Source: Ardenticatenaceae bacterium (GTDB lineage: Bacteria > Chloroflexota > Anaerolineae > Promineifilales > Promineifilaceae). From it: a stretch of DNA of 27,300 bases. The stretch's first letter is position 1. Each line of letters starts with the position of its first letter. Of this stretch, positions 1-8,473 are shown one piece after another. Location: NCBI GenBank assembly GCA_020634495.1, contig JACKBR010000064.1:1-27300 (forward strand), written 5' to 3'. Both the position numbers and the translations under genes were made by a program. Below the pieces are notes generated by a model. The model ran no database searches. It had not been told where the DNA came from and saw only the letters and a list, made by a program, of their open reading frames with translations.

Positions 1-201
1 GGAAATACGGCCGTTCAAAACAACTTCATTCAGCCCATCATTGCCAGCATCACTGTCCTTGTCACACTCAACGTCATCTGCTGGCTCAAGCCAAAATGTC
101 ACCGCCCACAAGAACTCTTCCTGCTGCCCCCGCTCCCGCCTCCCCGCAAAACATCCACATCCCAACCAAAACCACACTTACTTACAACAATATTCAAATA
201 A
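1..201 (+). CDS. C-terminal end of an unidentified membrane protein (5' truncated)
   Basis: Frame 1 is open from the first base of the window to a TAA at 199-201, giving 66 residues with no start codon needed. The visible part has one hydrophobic stretch (about residues 9-27, rich in I, V, L, T) followed by a Lys/Pro-rich cytoplasm-like tail. This looks like the last transmembrane helix and tail of a membrane protein. It ends 18 bases before the copper chaperone gene on the same strand, so the two could be co-transcribed and this could be a copper-related membrane protein, but nothing in the remnant identifies a family. Short ATG-initiated frames overlapping it look like chance. Codon 3-5 carries the genome-wide palindrome in its usual Thr-Ala-Val reading, which mildly supports this frame. 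Confidence 0.45.
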   Translation, partial: GNTAVQNNFIQPIIASITVLVTLNVICWLKPKCHRPQELFLLPPLPPPRKTSTSQPKPHLLTTIFK

Positions 202-219
202 CAGTTTGGAGAGGAACGA

Positions 220-660
220 ATGAAAAAAGCACTCTTTTTATTGGCCATTCTTTTGCTAACGGCCGTAGCCTGCACCACCAGCAGCGACGACCCCATCACC
301 GTAACCGATCCTTGGGGACGCACATCACCGGCGGTCGCTGAAAACGGCGCATTTTACATGATGCTCACCAACAACAGCGACAGCGACGATGCCCTCTTAT
401 CCGCCACGTCCGATGCTTGCGGCATGATTGAGCTGCACGAAATGTACGATAAGGGAGACGGCGTCATGGGGATGCGCCCTGTTGAAGGCGGCACGATTCC
501 GCTACCGGCTGGGGGCAATGCCGAGCTAAAACCGGGCGGCCTGCACGTCATGTGCATGGGCAAGCAGGTTGATTTTGAAGCTGGCACCGAAATCCCGCTG
601 ACGTTAACCTTTGAAAATGCTGGGGATATGGAGATTACGGCCGTAATCCGCGACAACTAG
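220..660 (+). CDS. PCu(A)C-family copper chaperone lipoprotein
   Basis: This 146-residue protein begins with a lipoprotein signal peptide: two Lys, a hydrophobic core, then a lipobox-like A-V-A-C with the modified Cys at residue 18. The mature part is the PCu(A)C fold: a D-P-W-x-R start near residue 30, a G-A-F-Y-M strand near 43, and the copper-binding set H73, M85, H109 and M111. The gap between M85 and H109 is two residues longer than the 21 I remember for the family. Family members bind Cu(I) on the outer face of the membrane and deliver it to the CuA centre of cytochrome oxidase, so an aerobic or microaerobic respiratory chain is implied. The start is supported by GGAGAGG about 6 bases upstream. 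No oxidase or Sco gene is visible in the window. Confidence 0.88.
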   Translation: MKKALFLLAILLLTAVACTTSSDDPITVTDPWGRTSPAVAENGAFYMMLTNNSDSDDALLSATSDACGMIELHEMYDKGDGVMGMRPVEGGTIPLPAGGNAELKPGGLHVMCMGKQVDFEAGTEIPLTLTFENAGDMEITAVIRDN

Positions 661-669
661 GATGAAAAC

Positions 670-734
670 AGACCTGACAGGTGGCCATTCAACTTCGAAC
701 CCGGCAAAATCAACAACGGCCACCTGTCAGGTCT
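670..734. terminator. Perfect 17-bp inverted repeat between convergent genes
   Basis: Arms at 670-686 and 718-734 are perfectly complementary over 17 bp, with a 31-base loop. The right arm contains the radA stop codon and last codons. On the minus strand the stem is followed by TGTTTTCATC, a modest T-rich run, so it could end radA transcription. On the plus strand no T-run follows. The loop is long for a classical terminator. The arm contains the motif CCTGACAGGT, related to TCAGGTTG motifs seen elsewhere in the window, so it may instead be a dispersed repeat. Confidence 0.5.
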
Positions 735-2106
735 TAATCAGCGCCACATCAATCGCCTCTGCCAGATTGCGGCAGCCTACCAGCTCTAACCCCTGTGGCG
801 GCTCCGTCAGGCGACGCTGCGCCGTTTTGGGGATAACGCAGCGCTTAAACCCCAGCTTCATCGCCTCTTTCAGGCGGGCTTCTAGCTGGCTCACCGCCCG
901 CAGCTCGCCGCTTAGCCCCACCTCGCCCACAAAAGCCATATCGGCATGAACGGATTGATCCTTCACGCTGCTGGCAATGGATACGGCGATGGCTAAATCG
1001 GCTGCCGGTTCATCAATTTGCAAGCCGCCAATCACGTTGACAAACACATCTTTATCATGCAATTTAATGCGCACACGACGGGAGAGAACGGCCGTAATCA
1101 GCAGCAGCCGGTTGTAATCAACCCCATTGGCCGTCCGGCGCGGATTAGAAAATGTGGTGGAACTGGCCAGGGCCTGCACCTCCACCAGAAGTGGGCGCGT
1201 GCCCTCCATCGTCACGGCAATAGTGGAGCCAGGTGCATTAATTTGCCGCTCTGCCAAAAACGCCTCAGACGGATTTGGCACTTCCACCATGCCCTTCTCT
1301 ACCATCTCAAACACGCCCACTTCACTGGTCGCGCCAAAACGGTTCTTTACGCTGCGCAGCAGGCGATAGCGATGGAATGGATCGCCCTCCAAATACAAAA
1401 CAGTGTCCACAATGTGCTCCAGCACACGCGGCCCGGCAATTGTGCCTTCTTTGGTCACATGCCCCACCAAAAATATGCTAACCCCCGACGTCTTCGCCAG
1501 CTCCTGAAAACGGCTGGCGCATTCCCGCACCTGGCTCACGCTCCCCGCCGCCGAGGTTAAATCTTCGGCAAATGTGGTTTGAATACTGTCTACAATCACC
1601 AACGTGGGCTGGAGCTGCTCAACGTGGTTCAAAATTGCTTGCAGCTTTGTCTCCGTGACCAAATACAAATCATCGGCGGTAATGCCCAACCGGTCAGCGC
1701 GCATTTTTATCTGTCGGCTGCTTTCCTCGCCAGAAACATAGAGCGTGGTGCCGTGGGCGTTGGCCGTCAGCGCCGAGACGTCTAACAGCAGCGTTGATTT
1801 GCCAATGCCGGGGTCGCCGCCGACCAGCACCAGCGAACCGGGCACAATGCCGCCGCCCAGCACGCGGCCAAATTCTGGCAGGGGCAAGGGCAGCCGCTCA
1901 AAGCCATCGGCGGTGATTTCGGCCAGGCGCTGTGGCTGGCTGTCGCTTTGTCCGGCGCGGCGATTGCGTTGGCTGGCTGGGGCTTCAGCCACCAACACTT
2001 CTTCTTCCATCGTATTAAATTCGCCACATTTGGGGCATTTGCCCACGTAAGCGGCCGTTACGCGGCCACAGTTGCTGCACACATAGCGGGATCGGGTTTT
2101 GGCCAT
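727..2106 (-). CDS. radA: DNA repair protein RadA/Sms
   Basis: This encodes 459 residues, the usual RadA length. An N-terminal C4 zinc finger (C10, C13, C24, C27) is followed by a RecA-like ATPase with Walker A GDPGIGKST at 97-105, Walker B-like VIVDS at 170-174, and the RadA signature KNRFG at 254-258. A Lon-protease-like C-terminal domain ends with the V-G-E-V-G-L-S-G-E-L-R motif. RadA is a DnaB-type branch-migration helicase that processes recombination intermediates. The frame extends 13 codons further upstream, but ATG at 2106 is preferred because a GGAGAG site sits 5 bases before it and because family members begin just before the zinc finger with M-A-K/R. The gene stands alone and points away from the envelope cluster. 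Confidence 0.97.
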   Translation of the reverse strand: MAKTRSRYVCSNCGRVTAAYVGKCPKCGEFNTMEEEVLVAEAPASQRNRRAGQSDSQPQRLAEITADGFERLPLPLPEFGRVLGGGIVPGSLVLVGGDPGIGKSTLLLDVSALTANAHGTTLYVSGEESSRQIKMRADRLGITADDLYLVTETKLQAILNHVEQLQPTLVIVDSIQTTFAEDLTSAAGSVSQVRECASRFQELAKTSGVSIFLVGHVTKEGTIAGPRVLEHIVDTVLYLEGDPFHRYRLLRSVKNRFGATSEVGVFEMVEKGMVEVPNPSEAFLAERQINAPGSTIAVTMEGTRPLLVEVQALASSTTFSNPRRTANGVDYNRLLLITAVLSRRVRIKLHDKDVFVNVIGGLQIDEPAADLAIAVSIASSVKDQSVHADMAFVGEVGLSGELRAVSQLEARLKEAMKLGFKRCVIPKTAQRRLTEPPQGLELVGCRNLAEAIDVALIKT

Positions 2107-2111
2107 ACTAT

Positions 2112-2117
2112 CTCTCC
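2112..2117 (-). promoter_or_regulatory. Ribosome binding site fixing the radA start
   Basis: On the minus strand the bases read GGAGAG, five bases before the ATG at 2106. The longer open frame beginning at 2145 has no comparable site, so this decides the start. Confidence 0.75.
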
Positions 2118-2196
2118 GTTGCTTAAACCTGACCGGTAAATTCAATTTATACCTCGAAAAGGGGGAAGCCAGTCAGGTTGAGAATCAGCGTTCAGG

Positions 2197-2224
2197 TTGT
2201 GGCGATTTTAACATATGCTATACT
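2197..2224 (+). promoter_or_regulatory. Candidate sigma-70-type promoter for the envelope cluster
   Basis: TTGTGG at 2197-2202 and TATACT at 2219-2224 are separated by 16 bases, in the divergent gap between radA and the first envelope gene. Two direct copies of TCAGGTTG (2173-2180 and 2192-2199) overlap or precede it. The -10 box would overlap the ATG at 2215, so use of this promoter implies a later start (GTG at 2233) and a nearly leaderless mRNA. This is a pattern match only. Confidence 0.3.
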
Positions 2225-2517
2225 TTTTCGCCGTGATTGATTGGCAAGTTGTGTGGACGAATGGATTGTGGATTTTGGGAACGGCCGTATTGCTTGGCAC
2301 GTTTAGCTATAGTTATTGGCTGTCCCAAACTGAGCCGCACAGTTTGGCAGAAATCAATCAGCGGCCTGCCATCAATCGTCTGTTTTGGTCTGGCTTTTTG
2401 CTCGTTTTGCTGGGCCTTGTTTTTACAAGCTCCCGCTGGTGGGAAACGGCCGTCTGGCTGTTGTTTACCGCCTGGGCATTTTATAACTTTATTGCTTCAC
2501 TAAGAAGTTCCACATGA
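2215..2517 (+). CDS. Small three-helix membrane protein of unknown function
   Basis: One hundred residues with three hydrophobic segments (about 14-32, 56-72 and 76-93) and a Trp-rich composition. I do not recognise a family. It opens the envelope cluster and its stop overlaps the next start as ATGA, so the two are translationally coupled. The start is uncertain: ATG at 2215 has no Shine-Dalgarno sequence and lies within a candidate -10 box, and there is no other in-frame Met. GTG at 2233 is the best alternative and would remove six hydrophobic residues. The reading frame is supported by two copies of the ACGGCCGT palindrome read in the usual way and by the tight coupling downstream. Confidence 0.65.
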   Translation: MLYFFAVIDWQVVWTNGLWILGTAVLLGTFSYSYWLSQTEPHSLAEINQRPAINRLFWSGFLLVLLGLVFTSSRWWETAVWLLFTAWAFYNFIASLRSST

Positions 2518-2942
2518 AAAGTGCAATGAAAAAATTATTGATCTGGGCTTTCTTTTTATTCCCCCTTGCTGCCCTGTTGCTGCTGCCAACCCAACCGGCC
2601 GCTGCCCAAACCGATCCAACCACAACGCCCGCAGATGGGTATCCTCCCCCGGCAACCCCCGCGCTGCGGGATGAATCTTATCCTATCCAACCACCCCCAG
2701 GGCCAACCGCCACCGATGGGCCGTACATTGCGCCAACAACTGTTGTTTATCCTGAAACTGAACCAACGGCCGTAATTGGTGGGGCGGCACCGGTGGCTAC
2801 AATTGTGGCTACGCTGCCCATTAGCCAAAGTAGTCTGGTACGCAATCGAGCCATTTTGTGGGCAGGCTTTTTGCTCACAATGTTCATTTTTGGGCTGGCC
2901 GTTTATGGCGCAATGTTGATGTATACCCGGTCGCGCAGCTAA
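2514..2942 (+). CDS. Signal-peptide-bearing Pro/Thr-rich membrane-anchored protein
   Basis: A 142-residue protein with a clear signal peptide (two Lys followed by a hydrophobic core, ending A-A-A-Q near residue 31). A low-complexity extracytoplasmic region of about 75 residues is rich in Pro, Thr, Tyr and Ala, and a C-terminal transmembrane helix lies near 112-134, followed by a short R-S-R-S tail. The topology is a small extracellular stalk anchored at its C-terminus. No enzymatic domain is visible and no family is recognised. The start overlaps the preceding stop by four bases. Its place just before a flippase-like gene and glycosyltransferases suggests a role at the cell surface, perhaps as a glycosylated anchor, but this is inference. 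Confidence 0.7.
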   Translation: MKSAMKKLLIWAFFLFPLAALLLLPTQPAAAQTDPTTTPADGYPPPATPALRDESYPIQPPPGPTATDGPYIAPTTVVYPETEPTAVIGGAAPVATIVATLPISQSSLVRNRAILWAGFLLTMFIFGLAVYGAMLMYTRSRS

Positions 2943-2950
2943 AGGGCCAA

Positions 2951-4006
2951 ATGTCACCAACGCCTGAAGCTGAAAGGGCAGCTTCTCCCTCGCGCTGGCG
3001 CAAGTTTTGGCCCTGGTTTAATGTGGGGCTTACGGCCGTTTTGCTCATTGGCGGCGTCTGGTATCTCTCGCGCACCCTCAATTTTAGTGATGTTCAACAG
3101 GCAGTTGCTGCCGCAGACGGCCGTTTCATTGGCCTGGCGTTTCTCGTTTTCATTCTCAACGGCAGCGTGAAGGCCTGGCGCTGGCGCGTGCTGTTGGCCC
3201 CAGAGACCGACAAAAGAGTGCCGTACACGGCCGTTTTTTGGGCCATCTGGCTGGGGCAGTTTGTAAATTCCGTGCTCCCTTTTTTGCGCCTGGGGGAAAT
3301 CGGCCGAGCGTATGCCATTCATCAACAAATTGGCTACAGCAAAGTACAGGCCGTTAGCACCATGCTCATCGAAAAAAGCCTGGAAGTCATCCTGCTCGGA
3401 TTAAGCTTGCTCGTCCTCATTCCCTTAGCCATTTTGCCCGCAAATTTTAACCAGCTAGGCGTCGTGCTGACGCTGGCCGCTGCGATTCTGTTGTTGGGCC
3501 TGGGGCTGGTAACTTATAAAACTGAGCAAATTATCAGATTGTTGCAGCAGCTTTTTAGCTACTTTCCCACCCGGTTCGAAGCCTGGCTCAATCGCAGCTT
3601 GATTCTGGGGCTAAACGGTTTGTCTGTGTTACAAAACGGCCGTAGCCTCAGGGCCATTATTTTTTCTTCACTGCTCATTACTTTTCTGGATATTTTTGTG
3701 CCTTACCTGCTTTTTTTTGCCTTTTCTTTGCCGTTGGGGTTTGTTACCGCCGTGCTCATTAACATTGCCGTGGGGCTGGCAACAACCCCGCCCACGGCTC
3801 CTGGCGAATTAGGCATTTTTGAAGCGGCCGTATTTTTTGTGTTGGCGCAGCTGGGGCAAGTGGAGGTTTTGGGAACGGCCGTTATCCTCAGCTATGCCGT
3901 TATCTTTCATCTTTGTACATTGCTGCCCAAAATTGCCCTGGGCAGCCTGGCCGCTGCACAAACCAAATGGTCGTGGCGACGGTTATCAGCACCCACGATT
4001 TCATAA
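2951..4006 (+). CDS. LPG-synthase-TM (UPF0104) family flippase-like membrane protein
   Basis: A 351-residue integral membrane protein with about eight hydrophobic helices. It matches the lysylphosphatidylglycerol synthase transmembrane family (PF03706): an L-P-F-L-R-L-G-E-I-G-R motif in the first third and the late T-P-P-T-A-P-G-E-L-G-I-F-E segment are family hallmarks. Stand-alone members lack the aminoacyl transfer domain and are thought to move or handle lipid-linked substrates. Here it sits beside a GT2 enzyme and a DUF2723 glycosyltransferase, which fits envelope glycolipid or glycan assembly. The frame is open from 2858, but ATG at 2951 follows AAAGGG by four bases and avoids overlap with the previous gene, so I chose it. 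Confidence 0.85.
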   Translation: MSPTPEAERAASPSRWRKFWPWFNVGLTAVLLIGGVWYLSRTLNFSDVQQAVAAADGRFIGLAFLVFILNGSVKAWRWRVLLAPETDKRVPYTAVFWAIWLGQFVNSVLPFLRLGEIGRAYAIHQQIGYSKVQAVSTMLIEKSLEVILLGLSLLVLIPLAILPANFNQLGVVLTLAAAILLLGLGLVTYKTEQIIRLLQQLFSYFPTRFEAWLNRSLILGLNGLSVLQNGRSLRAIIFSSLLITFLDIFVPYLLFFAFSLPLGFVTAVLINIAVGLATTPPTAPGELGIFEAAVFFVLAQLGQVEVLGTAVILSYAVIFHLCTLLPKIALGSLAAAQTKWSWRRLSAPTIS

Positions 4007-4035
4007 ATTTTAGCCTCAGGGAATATCCTTTTTGT

Positions 4036-5004
4036 ATGAACGTTTCAATCATCATCCCCGCTTTGAACGCCCAAGACACCCTGCCTGCCTGCCTGCAAGC
4101 GTGCCGGGAACAAGCGCTGCCCGCAGGAGTTCACCTGGAAATCATCCTGGTTGATGATGGCTCCACTGACCGCACGCCAGAAATCGCCGAAGAAAAAAAC
4201 GTCAGGTTGATCCGGCACCAGACCCGGCGTGGCGCAGCCGCCGCCCGGAATAACGGCTTAAACGTGGCCCAAGGAGAGATTATCCTGTTCACCGATGCCG
4301 ACTGCGTGCCTCAACCAAATTGGGTGGCAGAAATGATACGGCCGTTCCAAGACCCTACAATCCAAGGCTGCAAAGGTATCTATGCCACCCAACAGCCGGA
4401 GCTAGTTGCTCGCTTTGTGCAAATTGAATATGAAGACAAATATGATTTGCTCCGTGCCCAACCCGCCATCGACTTCATCGACACTTACTCGGCTGGCTAC
4501 CGGGCGGCGGCGCTCCAAGCAGCGGGGGGATTTAACGAAGCGATTCGTTATGTAGAAGACCAGGAGCTGTCTTTTCGGCTGGCAGCCGCAGGGCACAAGA
4601 TGGTATTTCAGGAAACGGCCGTTGTGTTCCACCAACACAGCGACAGCCTGCCCCGCTACTTTCGAAAAAAGGTGATGATTGGTTACTGGAAAGCCCAAAT
4701 CATGCGCCTCTACCCCGAAAGGATCATTAAAGATTCGCACACGCCTCAAGTGCTCAAGCTGCAAATGGGTCTGGTTGCCCTTTGCCTGGGCACGCTTTTT
4801 GCCTCTTTTGTCTTGCCCATCACATTTTTTGCCACAGTCCTGTTCCTCGCGCTGTTTTTCCTGACAACCCTGCCGTTCCTGAAAAAAGCATGGCCCAAAG
4901 ACCAGCCCGTTTGTCTGGCATCGCCCTGGCTGCTTTTTTGCCGTGCTCTGGCGCTGGGCATTGGCTACGCCTGGGGCTTAGCCCGGCCCCTGGCCAAGAA
5001 GTGA
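4036..5004 (+). CDS. Family 2 glycosyltransferase with C-terminal membrane helices
   Basis: A 322-residue protein. The GT-A nucleotide-sugar fold starts at once (M-N-V-S-I-I-I-P-A-L-N), with the UDP-binding D-D-G-S at 40-43 and the metal-binding D-A-D at 87-89. The candidate catalytic acidic pair E-D at 174-175 is followed by Q-E-L-S-F-R. Two hydrophobic segments near 245-285 and a Pro-rich third near the end would anchor it on the inner face of the membrane. The acceptor is unknown; lipid-linked sugar or exopolysaccharide is likely. The frame is open from 3913, but GT2 proteins begin directly with this strand, so ATG at 4036 is preferred although its Shine-Dalgarno site is weak. It starts 29 bases after the flippase-like gene. 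Confidence 0.9.
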   Translation: MNVSIIIPALNAQDTLPACLQACREQALPAGVHLEIILVDDGSTDRTPEIAEEKNVRLIRHQTRRGAAAARNNGLNVAQGEIILFTDADCVPQPNWVAEMIRPFQDPTIQGCKGIYATQQPELVARFVQIEYEDKYDLLRAQPAIDFIDTYSAGYRAAALQAAGGFNEAIRYVEDQELSFRLAAAGHKMVFQETAVVFHQHSDSLPRYFRKKVMIGYWKAQIMRLYPERIIKDSHTPQVLKLQMGLVALCLGTLFASFVLPITFFATVLFLALFFLTTLPFLKKAWPKDQPVCLASPWLLFCRALALGIGYAWGLARPLAKK

Positions 5005-5008
5005 CCCC

Positions 5009-6430
5009 ATGCAAACCTGGTTTCGGCAACACCGGAAGATGCTTTACAGCCTGGGTACGGCCGTTTTCGCATTCATTTTCTACTGGGCCACGCTGGCCCC
5101 TGACCTGACCTGGCAGGCCAACAGCGGCGACGGGGGCGAACTGATCACCGCCGCTGTCACCCTGGGCATTCCCCACCCGCCCGGCTACCCCACCTACGTT
5201 TTGTTAGGCAAACTTGCCAGTTTTCTCCCGTTTGAGCCGGTTGCCTACCGCTTTCACCTGTTTTCGGCGCTGTGTGTGGCCATCGCTGCCGGACTGGTAA
5301 CCGCCACTGCCCAAAAGCTGATGGCTGCGTCCGGCACGCAAAATTCTCAATTTCTAACCGTCATTCCGGGCCTTTTATTTGCTTTTTCGCCACTGGTGTG
5401 GAGCCAGGCCATTGTGGCTGAAGTGTACAGCCTGAACTTGCTGGTGGTGGCTGCTTTTTTATGGGCCATTGTGGGGAAACGGCCGTCTCACGTAACCGGT
5501 TTTTTTCTTGGGCTGAGTGTGACCACGCACCTTACCTCGCTATTTCTGCTGCCGCTGGCGCTGGCCAATTCGCCGCTCAAAACCTGGCGGCAGCTATTCA
5601 TTGGTGCCCTGGTTGGGGCTTCCCCTTACCTGCTGCTGCCCTTTCTGGCCCGCCTGGGCAGCCCGGTTTTATGGGGTGATCTCACGACATTGTCTGGCTG
5701 GTGGTGGCTGGTGAGTGGTCAAATTTACCAGGCCAACCAATTTGCGCTGCCGCCAAACAATTTTTGGCCACGGCTGGCAAGCTGGGCTGGGGCATTCAGC
5801 CAGCAATTGGCCATGTTGGGCTGGCCGCTGCTTTTTTTGGCCGGGTGGCGCGTGGTGGGCGGCCGTTTTTTTTCGGCGAAACTTTGGGGAGGATTGGTGG
5901 GAACGGCCGTTTTCTATCTGATTTACGCATTTTTTTACAACACCCAAGACGCCATCGTACTCACCTTGCCAGCCTGGCTAATCTTAAGCCTTTGTTTAAT
6001 TCCAGCTTTGAATCTCGTAGGAAAATGGGGAGTGATCTTGCCGGGTCTGGCACTTTTGCTAAACTTAACCAGCCAAAATGGTGCAAATATTCACAATATC
6101 CGGCAGCAAGCAGCACAAATATTTGCGTCTGCCCCGGCAGATGCAGTTTTAATAACATCTGGCGACCCGGACATTTTCACATTGTGGTATTTTCACTACG
6201 TAGAGGGACAGAGGCCAGATATTATTCTTGTTGATGACAAATTGCTTGCCTTCGATTGGTATCGCCATCATCTCAGGCAGCAACATTCATCCTTGCGTGG
6301 TCTAGAAGAAGACGATTTAGCCCAGTTTACAGCGGCCAATCAGCCGCAGCGAGCCATTTGCCAGACCCATTTCTCATCACAATCAGATGGCAAGGCAACA
6401 ATTGATTGTCTACAGGACAGTAACGAGTGA
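5009..6430 (+). CDS. DUF2723 (GT117) membrane glycosyltransferase
   Basis: A 473-residue polytopic protein. Near the N-terminus (residues 39-63), after the first helix, is the DUF2723 signature: S-G-D-G-G-E-L, then T-L-G-I-P-H-P-P-G-Y-P. The acidic loop resembles the catalytic aspartate loop of protein O-mannosyltransferases and other GT-C enzymes, which transfer sugars from a polyprenyl-phosphate donor on the outer face. About ten hydrophobic helices follow. A soluble C-terminal part (about 370-473) holds motifs such as S-G-D-P-D-I-F-T-L-W-Y typical of this family. It starts four bases after the GT2 stop, and its own stop overlaps the next start, so it lies within the same transcript. Confidence 0.87.
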   Translation: MQTWFRQHRKMLYSLGTAVFAFIFYWATLAPDLTWQANSGDGGELITAAVTLGIPHPPGYPTYVLLGKLASFLPFEPVAYRFHLFSALCVAIAAGLVTATAQKLMAASGTQNSQFLTVIPGLLFAFSPLVWSQAIVAEVYSLNLLVVAAFLWAIVGKRPSHVTGFFLGLSVTTHLTSLFLLPLALANSPLKTWRQLFIGALVGASPYLLLPFLARLGSPVLWGDLTTLSGWWWLVSGQIYQANQFALPPNNFWPRLASWAGAFSQQLAMLGWPLLFLAGWRVVGGRFFSAKLWGGLVGTAVFYLIYAFFYNTQDAIVLTLPAWLILSLCLIPALNLVGKWGVILPGLALLLNLTSQNGANIHNIRQQAAQIFASAPADAVLITSGDPDIFTLWYFHYVEGQRPDIILVDDKLLAFDWYRHHLRQQHSSLRGLEEDDLAQFTAANQPQRAICQTHFSSQSDGKATIDCLQDSNE

Positions 6431-8466
6431 CAACAAAAACTGGTAACGCCATTCAAAAATCCCAACCGTTTGCCTTTTTAGCCATGCGCTGGAAAACGGT
6501 TTTCTTGCTCCTGGGAATATTGCTGCTGCTGTGGCTTGGCGTGAAGGCATGGCGCATTGGGAGGGCTGTCAATTCATTGCTGGACCAGCAATCGGCGGCG
6601 GAAACGCTTATGGCCAACGGTCTGACCAACATTGACCCAGACGCGGCCGAATCCATGGTAAAAACCATCCGCCAGGAGTTTGTTGTCTTACGGGATGAGA
6701 CAGCTTTTTTGCTGCCGCTTACGCCTCATTTGGGCTGGGTGCCCAAAGTGGGGCCACTGCTGCTTTCTGCCCCACAACTGGTGGCAATGGGTGATGCCGG
6801 AACAGAAACGGCCGTTTACGCAATTGACAGCCTCAAACCAATCCTGCACATCCTTCAAGCAGAAGATAGTGGCGAAACCCAGCTGCCGCAGCTTGTTAAC
6901 GCCCTGGCAGAAGCCCGCCCCGGATTGGCTCAGGCCGCTGCCGCCTTAGACCGAGTGGCCCAGGCGCGGGCAGACATCAGCAATGTGGCTGATTTCCCTG
7001 AGCGGCTAAAACCGCTGTTTGCCACGGCAGACGAATGGCTGCCAATCGCCCAAGACAGTCTGGCCATTGTGCAAATTTTACCGGACATCATGGGGCAAAA
7101 CGGCCGTCGCACTTACCTGCTGCTTGCCCAAAACGAGGATGAAATTCGGGCCACGGGCGGCTTCATCTCTGGCGTGGGCACCCTGACGCTCGAAAAAGGT
7201 GATATTCTGGGCCTCACTTTTCAGGATGCCAGCACGTTTGACACGCCCACCTTATTGAATAACTCAGCCCTGTATGATTATCCCCCACAGCCACTGCATG
7301 ATCTGATGGGATTGGATTACTTGTTGCTGCGGGACGCCAATTATTGGCCCGATTTCCCTTACTCAGCCCAAACCGCCTTAGAACTGTACCGCCGCGTGGA
7401 GCCGGATACGGCGCTGGATGGCGTCATTGCCATTGACCAGCAGTTTATGAGCTTATTGGTTGCCGCCACCGGCCCCATTTCTGTGCCAGATAATGAGCAA
7501 GTCATTACTGCCCAAAACACAATCGAGAGCTTCCGGGAGGCTTTTAATATTGATGAGGGGCAATCTGTCAATGAATGGCTGCGAAATCGCAAATCCTTTT
7601 TAACCACATTTTCCTCGGCGGTTTTAGAGAAAATCCAGGGGGATTTTGGCGCAGTTGATCCCGTCACTTTTATCAAAAACATTCATTTTGCGCTGGCGAG
7701 CCGCCATTTGCAGCTTTACATGCTAGATGAGCAGGAAACGGCCGTATTAGATCGGTTAGATTGGGACGGCCGTTTAGAAAACCCAGCCGCCCAGGATTTT
7801 CTGCTGGTGCTGGATACAAATATGGGCTTCAACAAAACAAACATGTATGTTCAGCGCAGCTTTGACTATCGTGTCAGGTTGAACCCGGCTGGAGAGTCAG
7901 CAGCTGACCTGACAATTGCCTATAAACACACAAACCCGCCCGGCGAAAATTCCGCTTGTGAACAAGGCATCTCCTATGCCAACGCGCCAAGTTATTATGA
8001 AATTGCAGACCGCTGCTATTACAATTTTTTGCGCATTTACACGCCAGTTAATTCGCACCTGGCTGATGCCACAACACACCAGATTCCAGCAGAAAACCTG
8101 CTAAGCGGCACCGCCTGGGAGAGTTCATCAACGGAAATCAATGAGTTTGCTAACTTTTCAACCTTCACAAATTTTTTTATGGTGCCTCGTGGGGAAGAAC
8201 AAACCACAGCCTATCATTACACCCTGCCCGCGAACATTATCCAGCAAATGGATAATGGCCAATTCGTTTACAATCTTTGGCTGCGAAAACAAGCTAGCCA
8301 AAACATAGAACCGGTAAAGGTACACATTTCGCTACCCGAAGGCAGCACTTTGCTGGATGCCTGGGCAACGCAAGAAGCTACCATAAAAAGCGAATCGAAT
8401 GTGATTGAAATTTCGCTTGATTTAGAGGCCGATACACAAATTTCTATTACCTTCAACCAGCAGTAA
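6427..8466 (+). CDS. DUF4012 domain-containing membrane-anchored protein
   Basis: This encodes 679 residues from a GTG start that overlaps the previous stop (GTGA). A transmembrane helix lies at about residues 24-39, then a helical region to about 215. The DUF4012 core starts with N-G-R-R-T-Y-L-L-L-A-Q-N at 225-236 and E-I-R-A-T-G-G-F at 239-246, and includes R-D-A-N-Y-W-P-D-F and D-G-V-I-A-I-D. These are hallmarks of the family, which is common in Actinobacteria and Chloroflexi near polysaccharide genes and whose biochemical role is unknown. The bulk is predicted outside the membrane. An alternative start is ATG at 6484, just before the helix. A C-terminal beta-rich portion of about 150 residues looks like an adhesin or stalk module, but I cannot name it. 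Confidence 0.88.
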   Translation: MTTKTGNAIQKSQPFAFLAMRWKTVFLLLGILLLLWLGVKAWRIGRAVNSLLDQQSAAETLMANGLTNIDPDAAESMVKTIRQEFVVLRDETAFLLPLTPHLGWVPKVGPLLLSAPQLVAMGDAGTETAVYAIDSLKPILHILQAEDSGETQLPQLVNALAEARPGLAQAAAALDRVAQARADISNVADFPERLKPLFATADEWLPIAQDSLAIVQILPDIMGQNGRRTYLLLAQNEDEIRATGGFISGVGTLTLEKGDILGLTFQDASTFDTPTLLNNSALYDYPPQPLHDLMGLDYLLLRDANYWPDFPYSAQTALELYRRVEPDTALDGVIAIDQQFMSLLVAATGPISVPDNEQVITAQNTIESFREAFNIDEGQSVNEWLRNRKSFLTTFSSAVLEKIQGDFGAVDPVTFIKNIHFALASRHLQLYMLDEQETAVLDRLDWDGRLENPAAQDFLLVLDTNMGFNKTNMYVQRSFDYRVRLNPAGESAADLTIAYKHTNPPGENSACEQGISYANAPSYYEIADRCYYNFLRIYTPVNSHLADATTHQIPAENLLSGTAWESSSTEINEFANFSTFTNFFMVPRGEEQTTAYHYTLPANIIQQMDNGQFVYNLWLRKQASQNIEPVKVHISLPEGSTLLDAWATQEATIKSESNVIEISLDLEADTQISITFNQQ

Positions 8467-8473
8467 AAAATAA

